A stretch of DNA of 64,000 nucleotides from Bog-756 sp963778165 (GTDB lineage Bacteria; Actinomycetota; Acidimicrobiia; Acidimicrobiales; RAAP-2), in contig CAVZTE010000002.1 of assembly GCA_963778165.1 (NCBI GenBank), forward strand, positions 433,066-497,065, read 5' to 3'. A program made the translations under genes and the position numbers. Shown here one piece after another: positions 30,932 to 39,720 of the stretch. Position 1 is the first letter of the stretch, and each line of letters starts with the position of its first letter. The notes under the pieces are model-generated. The model was not told the DNA's origin and did not search any database. It worked only from the letters and a program-made list of their open reading frames with translations.

Positions 30932-31537
30932 AGGGGGATTCACCGGTCGGTCGGTCAATCGGAGAACGTCAGACGCCTCAGCTCTGTGCTCGATGCGGCA
31001 GTGAGTGTGGGCTTGCGGATTCCCGGTTGGAACCGGACGAAGGGAGAAGCGAACAGCGATTCGAGGCCTGCCGGACTGGACCTCTGCGGGGTCCGCCGGT
31101 CGTCCCCGGCCGGCGTGGCTGAAGGCGGTTAAAGGGAGCCGAAGCCGGGGCCTGTGGTCCCTCGGGGCTCCGACCGTCAGATTCCAACGGCAACGCAAGG
31201 AGTGCTTTCCGGGGGTCCCGCCTGCCCGACTGGACCGCCGAATCGTACGACCGAGATCGACGCGCCCGTGGGACCATCATGACCACGACGGGCGCTCGAT
31301 CAGCACACGCCATCCTCTGACCGTGGCCCGAGAGGTACAGGCCATCACTCACTATTCGGCGGGGTGCGACCACTGTGAGTGTTGAAAAAGCGGCTCGAGA
31401 GTTGCTGTCTCTCAGATTCGGTTCACCCCACGATTCAATCCCACGCGAACGGCCATCGACGTGCCCAGGAACTGAGGCGATGCAACAATTGACAGCGTCG
31501 GTAGCGATCCCTAGGGTTCGCTTTCTGGGCGTGCGGG
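30932..31537. other. Long intergenic region with GC-rich inverted repeats, no gene recognised
   Basis: Over 600 bases separate the methyltransferase and the sugar transferase. Several hairpins can be drawn, for example GGACC...GGTCC around 31078-31095 and GAGCC...GGCTC around 31136-31172. No family motif was found in any frame. It may contain a structured leader or decayed coding sequence upstream of the initiating sugar transferase. Confidence 0.45.
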
Positions 31538-33052
31538 ATGGTCATTCCCAGGGGTACGACGGGCGTGTTTTTCGTACTCGTTCATTTAGGGCGTCTGGGG
31601 AACAAAGGCGGCGGTGGCAATGGCGATGACGAGTTTGGGGAACCTGCGGCATGTTGGTTCGCGGCGCGCCGCCCTCTCGTTGTCGGATCCCGTAGATCGC
31701 CAGCCGGAGCTGGAGACTCCTCTTCTGCCGCCAATTTCGCCCGCCGGCTCCTGCCCCACCTGGTTGCCGACGTTGTCGCTGTCTCTGTCGGTCTGGGCAT
31801 CTTCTGGGCGTGGAGTGGTCGACCGCCCCGCTTGCAGTGCTTGTTCGCACTTGGGTTCGTCGTGGTTGCCATCATGGCCGACGCCTTCCATGTCCGCTTG
31901 GAGCGCGGATACGTGGAGGAGTTGGTGTTGGCTGCAAAAGTTGCGGTGGTAGCACTGTTGATCACGGCCGTCGGTGGCTTCCTACTCGACCGGACCCTGT
32001 CCAGGGTCCTTTTCTTGTCGCTGGCGCTCACGTTGGTGGTGACCAGGCCGCTGGCGGCCGTCATCATCGACCGGGTGTTCGGGGCTGTCGGCCCGCCCGC
32101 TTGCGTGCTGGCCGTTTGCAGCGAGGCTGAATACGACCGACTCGTGACCGCCACCACGGAGCGCCCTTCGACGGAGCATTTCGTTTACGTGTCACCCGCA
32201 TCCCTCGGCCCAACTGGAGTCGACCACGGACCAGAGGATGGAGCATCGCCGATCGCTGAGCGCTGTGATCGTCTGAAGCCCACCAAGGTGGCGGTGGGCA
32301 CGGAACAGCTCACCAATGTCACCCTCCGCAGCGATCTCGCCAGGGTCAACGAGCAGGGAGTCGAGGTGTGCTCGGTGGCGAGCATCTTTCAGGCGAGCTT
32401 TGGCGTCGTGCCATTGACCTGCATTGATTCCTCGTGGTTCCTCTTTGGACTTGGCCCGTGGCACCGGCTCGGCTATCGGTTCGGCCGCCGCGTGATCGAT
32501 CTGGTGGCCAGCGTCCTGTTCGCGGTGGCCCTGGCCCTCCTTCTCCCGCTGGTCGCACTGGCCATCCATCTCGATTCCCCGGGGCCGATCTTTTTCTCCC
32601 AAGAGCGTGTCGGCCAGGGAGGCCGGCCGTTCCGAATCCACAAGCTGCGAACGATGCGGACGGATGCCGAGGCTGACGGCCCCCAGTTTGCCCAGCAGGG
32701 CGACGTCCGTGTCACCCGGGTCGGAAGCTGGCTACGTCGTTGTCGCCTTGACGAGCTTCCCCAGGCGATCAACCTCCTTCGCGGGGAGATGACGTTGATT
32801 GGCCCCCGCCCGGAGCGCCCGGAGTTTGTGGCAACCTACTCCGAGGCGATCCCCTTCTACGACAAGCGTCACCTCATCAAGCCTGGAATCACCGGTTGGG
32901 CACAAGTACACGAGGGCTACGGCGCCTCCCGGGACGATACCGTCCGGAAGTTGGAGCGAGACTTGTACTACGTGTTGCAGCAGTCGCTGGGTGTTGACCT
33001 TCGAATCATGCTGGCTACCGTCGGCAGCGTGTGCAGCTTCACCGGCCGCTGA
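31538..33052 (+). CDS. Undecaprenyl-phosphate sugar phosphotransferase (initiating glycosyltransferase, WbaP/CpsE type)
   Basis: Starts polysaccharide synthesis by moving a sugar-1-phosphate to undecaprenyl phosphate at the membrane. Four N-terminal hydrophobic segments (for example HLVADVVAVSVGLGIFWAW) and a soluble CoA-binding-like middle domain precede the catalytic PHPT domain. That domain has a membrane helix (RRVIDLVASVLFAVALALLL), PIFFSQERVGQGGRPFRIHK, KLRTM, the RLDELPQAINLLRGEM motif, TLIGPRPERPEF and KPGITGWAQV. The true N-terminus is uncertain: a start near 31620 with a shift near 31725 is as plausible as 31538. It leads into the WbuB-like transferase and the capEFG set. Confidence 0.92.
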   Translation: MVIPRGTTGVFFVLVHLGRLGNKGGGGNGDDEFGEPAACWFAARRPLVVGSRRSPAGAGDSSSAANFARRLLPHLVADVVAVSVGLGIFWAWSGRPPRLQCLFALGFVVVAIMADAFHVRLERGYVEELVLAAKVAVVALLITAVGGFLLDRTLSRVLFLSLALTLVVTRPLAAVIIDRVFGAVGPPACVLAVCSEAEYDRLVTATTERPSTEHFVYVSPASLGPTGVDHGPEDGASPIAERCDRLKPTKVAVGTEQLTNVTLRSDLARVNEQGVEVCSVASIFQASFGVVPLTCIDSSWFLFGLGPWHRLGYRFGRRVIDLVASVLFAVALALLLPLVALAIHLDSPGPIFFSQERVGQGGRPFRIHKLRTMRTDAEADGPQFAQQGDVRVTRVGSWLRRCRLDELPQAINLLRGEMTLIGPRPERPEFVATYSEAIPFYDKRHLIKPGITGWAQVHEGYGASRDDTVRKLERDLYYVLQQSLGVDLRIMLATVGSVCSFTGR

Positions 33053-34343
33053 GGCCAGCGAGCTGGAGGCCAGGCAGTTCCCCTCCGATTTGGCATCCTC
33101 AGTCAGTGGTACGACCCCGAGCCCGGCTCAGCCGCGGTGCCGGGCGTCCTGGCCCGGTCCCTGGCGGCCAGGGGCCACTCGGTACAAGTCGTCACGGGCT
33201 TTCCCAACTATCCGACGGGTGAAATCATGGCGGGATACCGCCTCTCACGACGTTTGGACGAGGTGGCAGAAGGTGGTGTTTCGATCCGGCGGGTGGCCCT
33301 CTATCCCAGTCACGACGGCTCCAGCAGGCACCGCATCGCCAATTACGGCTCATTCGCGCTGAGCGCCACATCCAGTGCACTCGGAATGCTCCGGAGCGTC
33401 GATGCGTTTTGGGTGTACAACTCGCCGGCGACGGTGGGTTTGCCAAGTTGGCTGGCCAGCGCAGCAGGCGGGCCGCCACATCTCATGCATGTCTTGGATC
33501 TTTGGCCGGACAGCATCGAGTTTTCTGGGATGGCCAGCGGCCGGTCGTACGCCACCATGGCTCCGCTCCTGAGGCGATGGTGCGACTTCACCTATGGCCG
33601 TGCCGCGTCGATCGCGTGCATCTCGGAAGAGGTCCGCGAGGAACTTGCCGCCCGCGGGGTCCCCGATCCAAGCTGCACTATGTCCCGGTATGGACCGACG
33701 AGAGTCGCCACTATCCCCGTCCCCGTGACCGTGATCTCGCTCGGTCCCTCGGTGTCGAAGACGCATTCGTCCTTCTGTACGCCGGAAATCTCGGGTACAC
33801 CCAGGGTCTCGACACTCTGCTCGAAGCCTGCGCTCGTCTGCGTGACCTCCCCGGCTTTCATTGCCTGGTGGCCGGGTCGGGCACGGCGGAGGAGGAGCTC
33901 AAGGCCCTGGCTGCTACCCTTTCACTGCGCAATCTGACGTTCCTCGGACGGCGGCCTCCGGCCGAGATGGGAATGCTGATGTCGATCGGAGACCTTCATC
34001 TTGTGAGCTTGAATGATCACCCGCTCGCTTCGATGACCATGCCGAGCAAGCTGCTCAGCACCCTGGCCAGCGGACGTCCGGTGCTGGCCGTCGCCACCGG
34101 CGAGACCGCACGAATCGTGCGTGAGGCCGAAGCTGGCTGGACCGTCGCTCCCGGCGATTGCGACGGTCTGGTCGACGCCTTGCGCCACGCCTACTCCGTC
34201 GGTCGGGAGGGACCGACCGGCTCGGGGCCGCGGGTCGTCAGTACTACTCGCGGGAGCTGTCCACTGAACGGGGGGTCGACAGGATCGAGACCCTGCTCAC
34301 GGAGCTGGCCTCGTCAAGGTCCTTCCCACCGGTGTTGCCATGA
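33031..34343 (+). CDS. WbuB-like glycosyltransferase, probable N-acetyl-L-fucosamine transferase
   Basis: GT4-related enzyme with the WcaI/WbuB N-terminus FGILSQWYDPEPGSAAVPGV and VVTGFPNYPTGEI. The middle reads LWPDSIEFSG, and the donor half has VLLYAGNLGYTQGLDTLLEA and MPSKLLSTLASGRPVLAVAT. In other bacteria the gene beside the UDP-L-FucNAc genes (WbuB, WbjE) transfers FucNAc, so that role is inferred from location. Frame changes lie near 33070, 33690 and 34225; the start is unclear, with GTG 33031 followed by a shift as the best guess. Its stop overlaps the capE ATG. Confidence 0.82.
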
Positions 34344-35422
34344 GCCCGAATTCGGTCAGCGACGCCCTCTCCGGCGCCACTGTGTTGATTACGGGAGGGA
34401 CCGGCTCGTTCGGCACTACGGTCACCCGGAAGATGCTCGCTGGCGACTGCGCAGAGATTCGGATACTCAGCCGGGACGAAGCCAAGCAGGACCAGATGCG
34501 CCATGACCTTGCTGACGAGCGCCTCCGTTTCCACCTCGGAGACGTGCGGGACCCGAACAGTGTTGACCAGGCCATGGCCGGGGTGGACTACGTCTTCCAT
34601 GCTGCAGCCCTCAAGCAGGTGCCGTCCTGCGAGTTCTTCCCCCTGCAGGCAGTGCAGACCAACGTGTTGGGCAGCAGCAATGTGATTGAATCGGCCCACC
34701 GGGCAGGTGTGCGCACCGTGGTGTGCCTGAGCACCGACAAGGCTGTGTACCCGATCAACGCCATGGGGATGAGCAAGGCGCTCATGGAGAAGACGGCCCA
34801 GGCCTTCGCCCGGAATCACCCGGACTCGGCCACCACCGTCTGCTTGGTTCGCTACGGCAACGTGATGTACTCACGGGGATCCGTCATCCCGTTATTTGTT
34901 CGCCAGCTGACCTCGAGCGGGACCGTTACCGTGACCGCTGGATCCATGACGCGCTTTATGATGACCCTTGCTCAGTCGGTGGACCTCGTGGAGCACGCCT
35001 TTGCCTATGGTCAGCCTGGAGAGCTGTTCATTCGCCGGGCGCCGGCGGCGACGGTGGAAACACTGGTCGCGGCCCTTGGCGACCTGTTCGACATCCGACC
35101 CACTATCCAGACCATTGGGATCCGCCACGGCGAGAAGCTCCACGAGACGCTGGCATCCAGTGCCGAACTGGCCCGAAGTACCGAAAGTCCGGAGTACTTC
35201 TGTATCGGCCTGGATGCCCGAGGGTTGGACTACGGCGTATACGTCGACGAGGGCGACCAAGGGTCGCAGGCCAAGCCGGACTACGACTCGGCCTCGACCG
35301 AACAGCTGGACGTCGAAGGGCTCAAGGCGTTGCTTGTGACCGTGCCTGAAGTCCGTCGCGAGTTGGCCCGGGCCGGCCGAACCGCCCCGGAGGCTGTGAG
35401 CCGGACTATTTCGGAAGCCTGA
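34340..35422 (+). CDS. capE: UDP-GlcNAc 4,6-dehydratase/5-epimerase (CapE/FnlA type)
   Basis: First step of UDP-N-acetyl-L-fucosamine synthesis in the cytoplasm. The 360-residue short-chain dehydrogenase-type protein has NAD(P) motif LITGGTGSFGTTV, GDVRDPNSVDQAMAGVDYVF, the subfamily signature FHAAALKQVPSCEFFPLQAV and the active-site segment CLSTDKAVYPINAMGMSK, with Asp-Lys in the STDK position used by inverting dehydratases. RYGNVMYSRGSVIPLF is also typical. It is intact, overlaps the upstream transferase and the downstream capF by 1-4 bases, and forms a tight operon with them. Confidence 0.94.
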   Translation: MSPNSVSDALSGATVLITGGTGSFGTTVTRKMLAGDCAEIRILSRDEAKQDQMRHDLADERLRFHLGDVRDPNSVDQAMAGVDYVFHAAALKQVPSCEFFPLQAVQTNVLGSSNVIESAHRAGVRTVVCLSTDKAVYPINAMGMSKALMEKTAQAFARNHPDSATTVCLVRYGNVMYSRGSVIPLFVRQLTSSGTVTVTAGSMTRFMMTLAQSVDLVEHAFAYGQPGELFIRRAPAATVETLVAALGDLFDIRPTIQTIGIRHGEKLHETLASSAELARSTESPEYFCIGLDARGLDYGVYVDEGDQGSQAKPDYDSASTEQLDVEGLKALLVTVPEVRRELARAGRTAPEAVSRTISEA

Positions 35423-36533
35423 TGACAGTAGCGATCACGGGAGCAGACGGCTTCCTCGCTCGTCATCTTCGGGTCCGGCTGCGGGCCCTCGCACCGGGTA
35501 CGACGGTGGTGAGCATCGGACGCCAGACACTGAATGAACGGGATGCGCTCGACCGTGCCCTCGCCGGGGCGGACGCCGTGGTACACCTGGCTGGCGTCAA
35601 CCGGGGCGAGGACGTGGAGGTGGAGGAGGGCAACGTCAGCGCCGCCGAACGTCTGGTGGCGGGACTTCTCCGGGTGGGCAACTCACCTCGTCTGATCTTC
35701 GGCAACTCGCTCCAAGTGGGCCAAGCCACCCCCTACGGCCGGGGCAAGGCCCGGGCCACGGAGATCCTGGCCGAGTGGGCGGGGAAGGCGGGCGCACCAT
35801 ACGTCGATGTGGTGTTCCCAAACCTCTACGGAGAAGGCGGGAGGCCTGACTACAACTCCGTTGTCGCGACCTTCTGCTATCGACTGGCAACCGGAGACGG
35901 CGAGCCCAGATTGCCGTCGACCGGGAGCTGGACCTACTCCATGCTCAAGACGCCGCCGCCGTGATCATCGAACACCTGATTGACGGCTCGGCCGGAGCGG
36001 TCGTCCGTCCTTCGGGAACCCGGGTCAAAGTAAGCGAGATACTGCGTCGTCTTGAGGACTTGGCCGCCATATACCGGAGTGGGAGTTTTCCAGATCTGGG
36101 GGATCCGCTCACACTCCGCCTCTTCAACACCTACCGCTTCTACCTTCACCCCCAGGCATTCCCGATTCTGTTGACGGCCCATCACGACCAGCGGGGGAGT
36201 TTCGTTGAGACCACCCAGGTCCTCGGCGGCGCGTCTCAATCATCGTTCTCGACCACCGAACCTGGGGTGACACGTGGCAATCACTTCCACCTCCGCAAGG
36301 TGGAGCGGTTCGTCGTGGTCCGGGGCCGGGCTCGCATCGACATTCGCCCCGTTTGGGGCGGTCAGGTGGCCTCCTTCGAGGTTACAGGAGACCAGCCAGC
36401 CATCGTGGACATGCCCACGCTCCACACCCACAACATCACCAATGTCGGGGAGGACACTCTCTATACCGTCTTCTGGATCAATGAGCTCTTCGATCCGGCT
36501 GACCCTGACACCTTTGCCGAGGCGGTCTCATGA
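35422..36533 (+). CDS. capF: UDP-2-acetamido-2,6-dideoxy-hexose C3-epimerase/reductase (CapF/FnlB type)
   Basis: Second enzyme of UDP-L-FucNAc synthesis. The N-terminal reductase domain begins MTVAITGADGFLARHLRVRL. It continues with VVHLAGVNRGEDVEVEEGN and YGRGKARATEILAEWA. After a missing C in 35905-35907 the frame resumes with DRELDLLHAQDAAAVI. The C-terminal cupin domain (about 150 residues) carries DQRGSFVETTQ, GVTRGNHFHLRKVERFVVV and PTLHTHNITNVGEDTLYTVF, including the zinc-binding His residues known in CapF. It is translationally coupled to capE (overlapping TGATG-type junction) and to capG (ATGA). Confidence 0.93.
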
Positions 36534-37720
36534 GTAGAGGCGAACGGGTGATGACCGTGGTTGGGACGAGGCCAGAGATCATCCGACTGTCACGTACGCT
36601 CGTCCGGCTGGACGCCACCTTCGATCACTTTCTGGTTCACACCGGCCAGAACTGGGACCACACGCTGTCCCAAGTATTCTTCGACGAGTTGGAGCTTCGA
36701 CCTCCCGATCGCAACCTGGGTGTGGAGACCTCGTCACTCGGCCACGTGCTGGCCGGCACGCTGATCGGGGTGGAGGCGGCATTGCTGGAGGTGCGACCCC
36801 ACGCTCTGGTGGTGCTCGGCGATACCAACTCCGCAATCGCCGCAGTGATGGCCAAGCGCCTACAAGTGCCCGTGTACCACTTGGAAGCCGGCAACCGCTG
36901 CTTCGACGCCAATGTCCCAGAGGAGGTCAATCGCAGCCTGGTGGACCACGTTGCCGACTTCAACCTGGTCTACACCGAGCACGCCCGGCGCAACCTGCTA
37001 GCCGAAGGGCTGCCCGCTCGTCGCATTGCGTTGACCGGCTCACCGATGGCCGAGGTCCTGGACCATTACCGTCCGGGAATCGAGGCTTCCAACGTGCTCG
37101 ACCGGCTCGGGCTGGAGCCGAACGCCTACGCCGTGGCCAGCATCCATCGGGAGGAGAACGTTGATGAGGCTGCCCGATTGGCTCTCGTGGTCGACACCCT
37201 GAGCCACGTCGCTGATGAACTGGACTGCCCGGTGCTGGTCTCCACCCACCCGAGGACCCGCCAACGTCTCGACGCCGCAGGCATCAGTGAGAGACAGGGA
37301 ATCGTCTTCCACGAGCCATTCGGATACCTCGACTATGTGAACCTCCAGACCCACGCCCGATGTGTGCTGTCCGACAGTGGCACCATCAGCGAGGAGTCAG
37401 CCATCCTCGGATTCCCAGCTGTCACCCTGCGTGATGCCATTGAGCGGCCGGAGGCCATCGAATCCGGCTCGATTGTCAGCTGTGGTCTGGAGCCCGAGGT
37501 CGTGGTGGCGAGCGTCCGCCAAGTCCTCGCCCAGCGAGCGACAGGAGAGGTTCCTGACCCACCGGACGAGTACCGCATTCTCGACTTCTCGCAACGGGTG
37601 GTGAATATCATCCGCTCAACCATGCATTCCCACCACGCCTGGGCAGGGATTCGTCGACGCTCGGCGATTTGGACAGAGGATCGGCCCGTCCGAGGCACCA
37701 CGGACGGTCGACCGCGCTGA
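36530..37720 (+). CDS. capG: UDP-GlcNAc 2-epimerase family enzyme completing UDP-L-FucNAc (CapG/FnlC type)
   Basis: Third enzyme of the pathway, epimerising C2 to yield UDP-L-FucNAc. The 396-residue protein is of the WecB fold with VVGTRPEIIRLSRTLVRLD, HTGQNWDHTLSQVFF, VLVVLGDTNSAIAA-like residues (LVVLGDTNSAIAAVMAK), YHLEAGNRCFDANVPEEVNR and CVLSDSGTISEESAILGFP, which carry the catalytic Asp, Glu and His of the family. NRCFD rather than the R(C/S)G form is typical of the FnlC branch. It is intact and overlaps capF by four bases. The last gene of this rightward operon, it is followed by a convergent globin gene. Confidence 0.94.
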   Translation: MSRGERVMTVVGTRPEIIRLSRTLVRLDATFDHFLVHTGQNWDHTLSQVFFDELELRPPDRNLGVETSSLGHVLAGTLIGVEAALLEVRPHALVVLGDTNSAIAAVMAKRLQVPVYHLEAGNRCFDANVPEEVNRSLVDHVADFNLVYTEHARRNLLAEGLPARRIALTGSPMAEVLDHYRPGIEASNVLDRLGLEPNAYAVASIHREENVDEAARLALVVDTLSHVADELDCPVLVSTHPRTRQRLDAAGISERQGIVFHEPFGYLDYVNLQTHARCVLSDSGTISEESAILGFPAVTLRDAIERPEAIESGSIVSCGLEPEVVVASVRQVLAQRATGEVPDPPDEYRILDFSQRVVNIIRSTMHSHHAWAGIRRRSAIWTEDRPVRGTTDGRPR

Positions 37721-37792
37721 CGGGATGGTTGTGAAGGGTCGGGCGACCTTCTCGCCTCTGCCTGACGGCAACTCCCGTTAGGACGAAGAGGG

Positions 37793-38245
37793 TCAGGTCT
37801 GCAGGCCGTCCCACGACCACCGCGGGACGGCCAGACCGGAGGGCACGGTCGATCCGGGGGCGTTGTACACGTGGACGTCGGCCACCGCCCACTCCATGTA
37901 CGAACGGAGAGCTTGCCGGAAGTCGGGGTCGTCGGGAAGCCCAACGTCGTCAGCCGCCCTCACGAAACAGTCCACGAAGCGATCCCCGAAGTCGCTCTGC
38001 GCCCCCATCCCCGCGTGGAGGGCCTGCATGAAGGTCTGTCCCTCGGACACATCGGAGTAGCGGGGTGGGCCACCGAAGACCTCGCCCCAGTACCAGGCCA
38101 GGCGCTGGACGTGGTCCGGATGGCCCGGGTGGGAGAACGGATGGTTGAGCTCCGGGTCGGCCAAGCATCGCTCGTGGTGGGCGGTGGCCAGCTGCAGGAA
38201 CGCTTTTTCGCCGCCGGCGAACTCGAAAATGGACGGACGGGACAT
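37793..38245 (-). CDS. Truncated haemoglobin-like protein (group II type)
   Basis: A 150-residue globin-fold protein starting at ATG 38245 after GGGAGA. The 2-on-2 globin landmarks are FEFAGGEKAFLQLATAHHER for helix B, FSHPGHPDHVQRLAWYWGEV near helices E/F with the presumed haem-contacting His residues, and YSDVSEGQTFMQALHAGMG. Helices G/H appear as FVDCFVRAADDVGLPDDPDF and RSYMEWAVADVHVY. Group II members bind O2 or NO and help with oxidative or nitrosative stress. The proximal His cannot be fixed by eye. It is convergent with capG and divergent from the PadR gene. Confidence 0.8.
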   Translation of the reverse strand: MSRPSIFEFAGGEKAFLQLATAHHERCLADPELNHPFSHPGHPDHVQRLAWYWGEVFGGPPRYSDVSEGQTFMQALHAGMGAQSDFGDRFVDCFVRAADDVGLPDDPDFRQALRSYMEWAVADVHVYNAPGSTVPSGLAVPRWSWDGLQT

Positions 38246-38414
38246 CGACGAATTCTCCCATGTTCGACCGTGGGTGGTGGGGTGGGTAGGTGCCAGCCCC
38301 AGGCGGAGGTGTCCAAACGAACCCCAGGAAGCGCATATCTGGCCTGAGGGCGCCTGTCGCAAGGGTGACGAACCACCCGGACACCGCCTCTGACCTGCAT
38401 ATTAGCGGTTCCTG

Positions 38415-38443
38415 TTGACTTCCAGAGTATTGCGATATATCGT
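38415..38443 (+). promoter_or_regulatory. Promoter with overlapping PadR-type operator
   Basis: TTGACT (38415-38420), a 17-base spacer and TATCGT (38438-38443) form a sigma-70-like promoter. A perfect 10-bp palindrome CGATATATCG (38433-38442) covers the -10 region. AT-rich palindromes of this kind are common binding sites of PadR repressors, so autorepression of the downstream gene is likely. Confidence 0.6.
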
Positions 38444-38535
38444 GACTGTACAAGAGCAGTCAAGATAGATGCTCCCAAGTCAACGAGGACCGGCCTGAGA
38501 TCGGTCCCGACACACGAAAACAAGGAGAACTACTT

Positions 38536-39315
38536 ATGCGTGGACACAACCACAATCACGAACACAACCATGAGCAACGAGGAGACGGACCTCCCTTCGG
38601 ACCGGGATTTTCCCGGGGCGGCGGGCGCGGCCAACGCGGCAACCGTCGTGACCGCTTCGGCGAGTCCGATCGGGGCCGGAGTGACGGCCGCGGCCGAGGC
38701 CGGGGACGGGGCGACTGGTTCGGTCCGGGCTTCGGTCGCGGTGACTTCGGACCCGGATTCGGAGGCCCGATGTTCGGCCGGGGGCCCAAGGTCGGACGAG
38801 GTGACGTGAGGGCGGCCATCATCGCCCTCCTGGCTGAGGAGCCGATGCACGGTTACCAGATCATCACCGAGCTCACCGAGCGCAGCGGGGGAGTGTGGCA
38901 TCCGAGCCCGGGCTCGGTGTACCCGACCCTCCAAGCCCTCGAGGACCAGGGCCTGGTCACAGCCAACCGAACTGAAGGACGTCGGGTGTTCAGCCTGACC
39001 GACGAAGGCAAGGCTGCGGCCGAAGCGGCCGGTGACGGACCGGCTCCGTGGGAGGACGCCGCACGTGGAGCCAACCGCTCGCTGGTCGACCTACGGGGCC
39101 TCATGTTCGAGGTCGGAGCGGCCATCCTCCAGGTAGGGAGAACCGGAAGCGATCGCCAGATCAAGGCGGTCGGCGAGATCCTCACCGACACCAGGCGCCG
39201 GATCTACCTGGTGCTGGCAGACGGAAGCGCCGGCCCGGCGGGAGAGGACGGCACCGGGGGCGACCCTGAGGCCAACACCTCAGCCGGCCAGACCGGGTCG
39301 CAAGCCTCGGCATGA
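38536..39315 (+). CDS. PadR-family regulator with His-rich and Arg-Gly-rich N-terminal extension
   Basis: Transcriptional repressor with a winged helix-turn-helix: VRAAIIALLAEEPMHGYQII, ELTERSGGVWHPSPGSVYPT and LQALEDQGLVTANRTEGRRV, about residues 93-150. A short helical dimerisation tail follows. Before it lies a 90-residue low-complexity extension that begins MRGHNHNHEHNHEQ and continues with RG/GFG repeats. The His cluster could bind Ni, Zn, Cu or Fe and make the repressor metal-sensitive; this is inference. The ATG at 38536 has an AAGGAG site. A palindromic operator lies about 95 bases upstream. The stop overlaps the ferredoxin start, so the two are co-expressed. Confidence 0.92.
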   Translation: MRGHNHNHEHNHEQRGDGPPFGPGFSRGGGRGQRGNRRDRFGESDRGRSDGRGRGRGRGDWFGPGFGRGDFGPGFGGPMFGRGPKVGRGDVRAAIIALLAEEPMHGYQIITELTERSGGVWHPSPGSVYPTLQALEDQGLVTANRTEGRRVFSLTDEGKAAAEAAGDGPAPWEDAARGANRSLVDLRGLMFEVGAAILQVGRTGSDRQIKAVGEILTDTRRRIYLVLADGSAGPAGEDGTGGDPEANTSAGQTGSQASA

Positions 39316-39656
39316 GCCGAGCCGACGGACCACTGGAGAAGAAGCGGCGTGCCGCCGCTCACCCGGATCGCCCGGGTGAGCGGTGCTCCGCTCCGGCCGG
39401 CACCTATTTGCCGGTCGTCGACCATGCCCGGTGCGAGGGCAAGCGGGAGTGCATCGACGTCTGCCCCAACGACGTCTTCGAAGTGCGGCGTATCGAGGAC
39501 ACTGATTACCAGGCGCTGGGCCGGATGTCACGGCTCAAGGTCCGGGCCCACAGCATGCTCACCGCTTACACCCCCAACGCCGATGACTGCCGGGCCTGTG
39601 GCCTCTGCGTGGTGGCCTGCCCCGAGGACGCTATCGTCCTGACCCGGCTGGCCTGA
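39312..39656 (+). CDS. Ferredoxin, 4Fe-4S type with two Cys clusters
   Basis: A 114-residue electron carrier. The first cluster region is HARCEGKRECIDVCPNDVFE and the second is CRACGLCVVACPEDAIVL. The second set fits C-x2-C-x2-C-x3-CP for a 4Fe-4S centre. The first has C-x5-C-x3-CP spacing, as in ferredoxins with one 3Fe or 4Fe centre, so two centres are likely. The N-terminal 35 residues are basic and poorly conserved. It overlaps the PadR stop by four bases and is presumably regulated by it. Confidence 0.92.
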   Translation: MSRADGPLEKKRRAAAHPDRPGERCSAPAGTYLPVVDHARCEGKRECIDVCPNDVFEVRRIEDTDYQALGRMSRLKVRAHSMLTAYTPNADDCRACGLCVVACPEDAIVLTRLA

Positions 39657-39720
39657 TCTCCCCGTAGCCTGACCAACGGGCCCGGGCCCACCAGGGCCGA
39701 CACGTGAGGAACCAACCCCG

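Noticed and set aside
33031..33136. Alternative start of the WbuB-like transferase at GTG 33137
   Set aside because: The conserved N-terminal motif FGILSQWYDPEPG lies upstream of 33137, so that start would remove it; a start near 33031 followed by a frame change is more likely.
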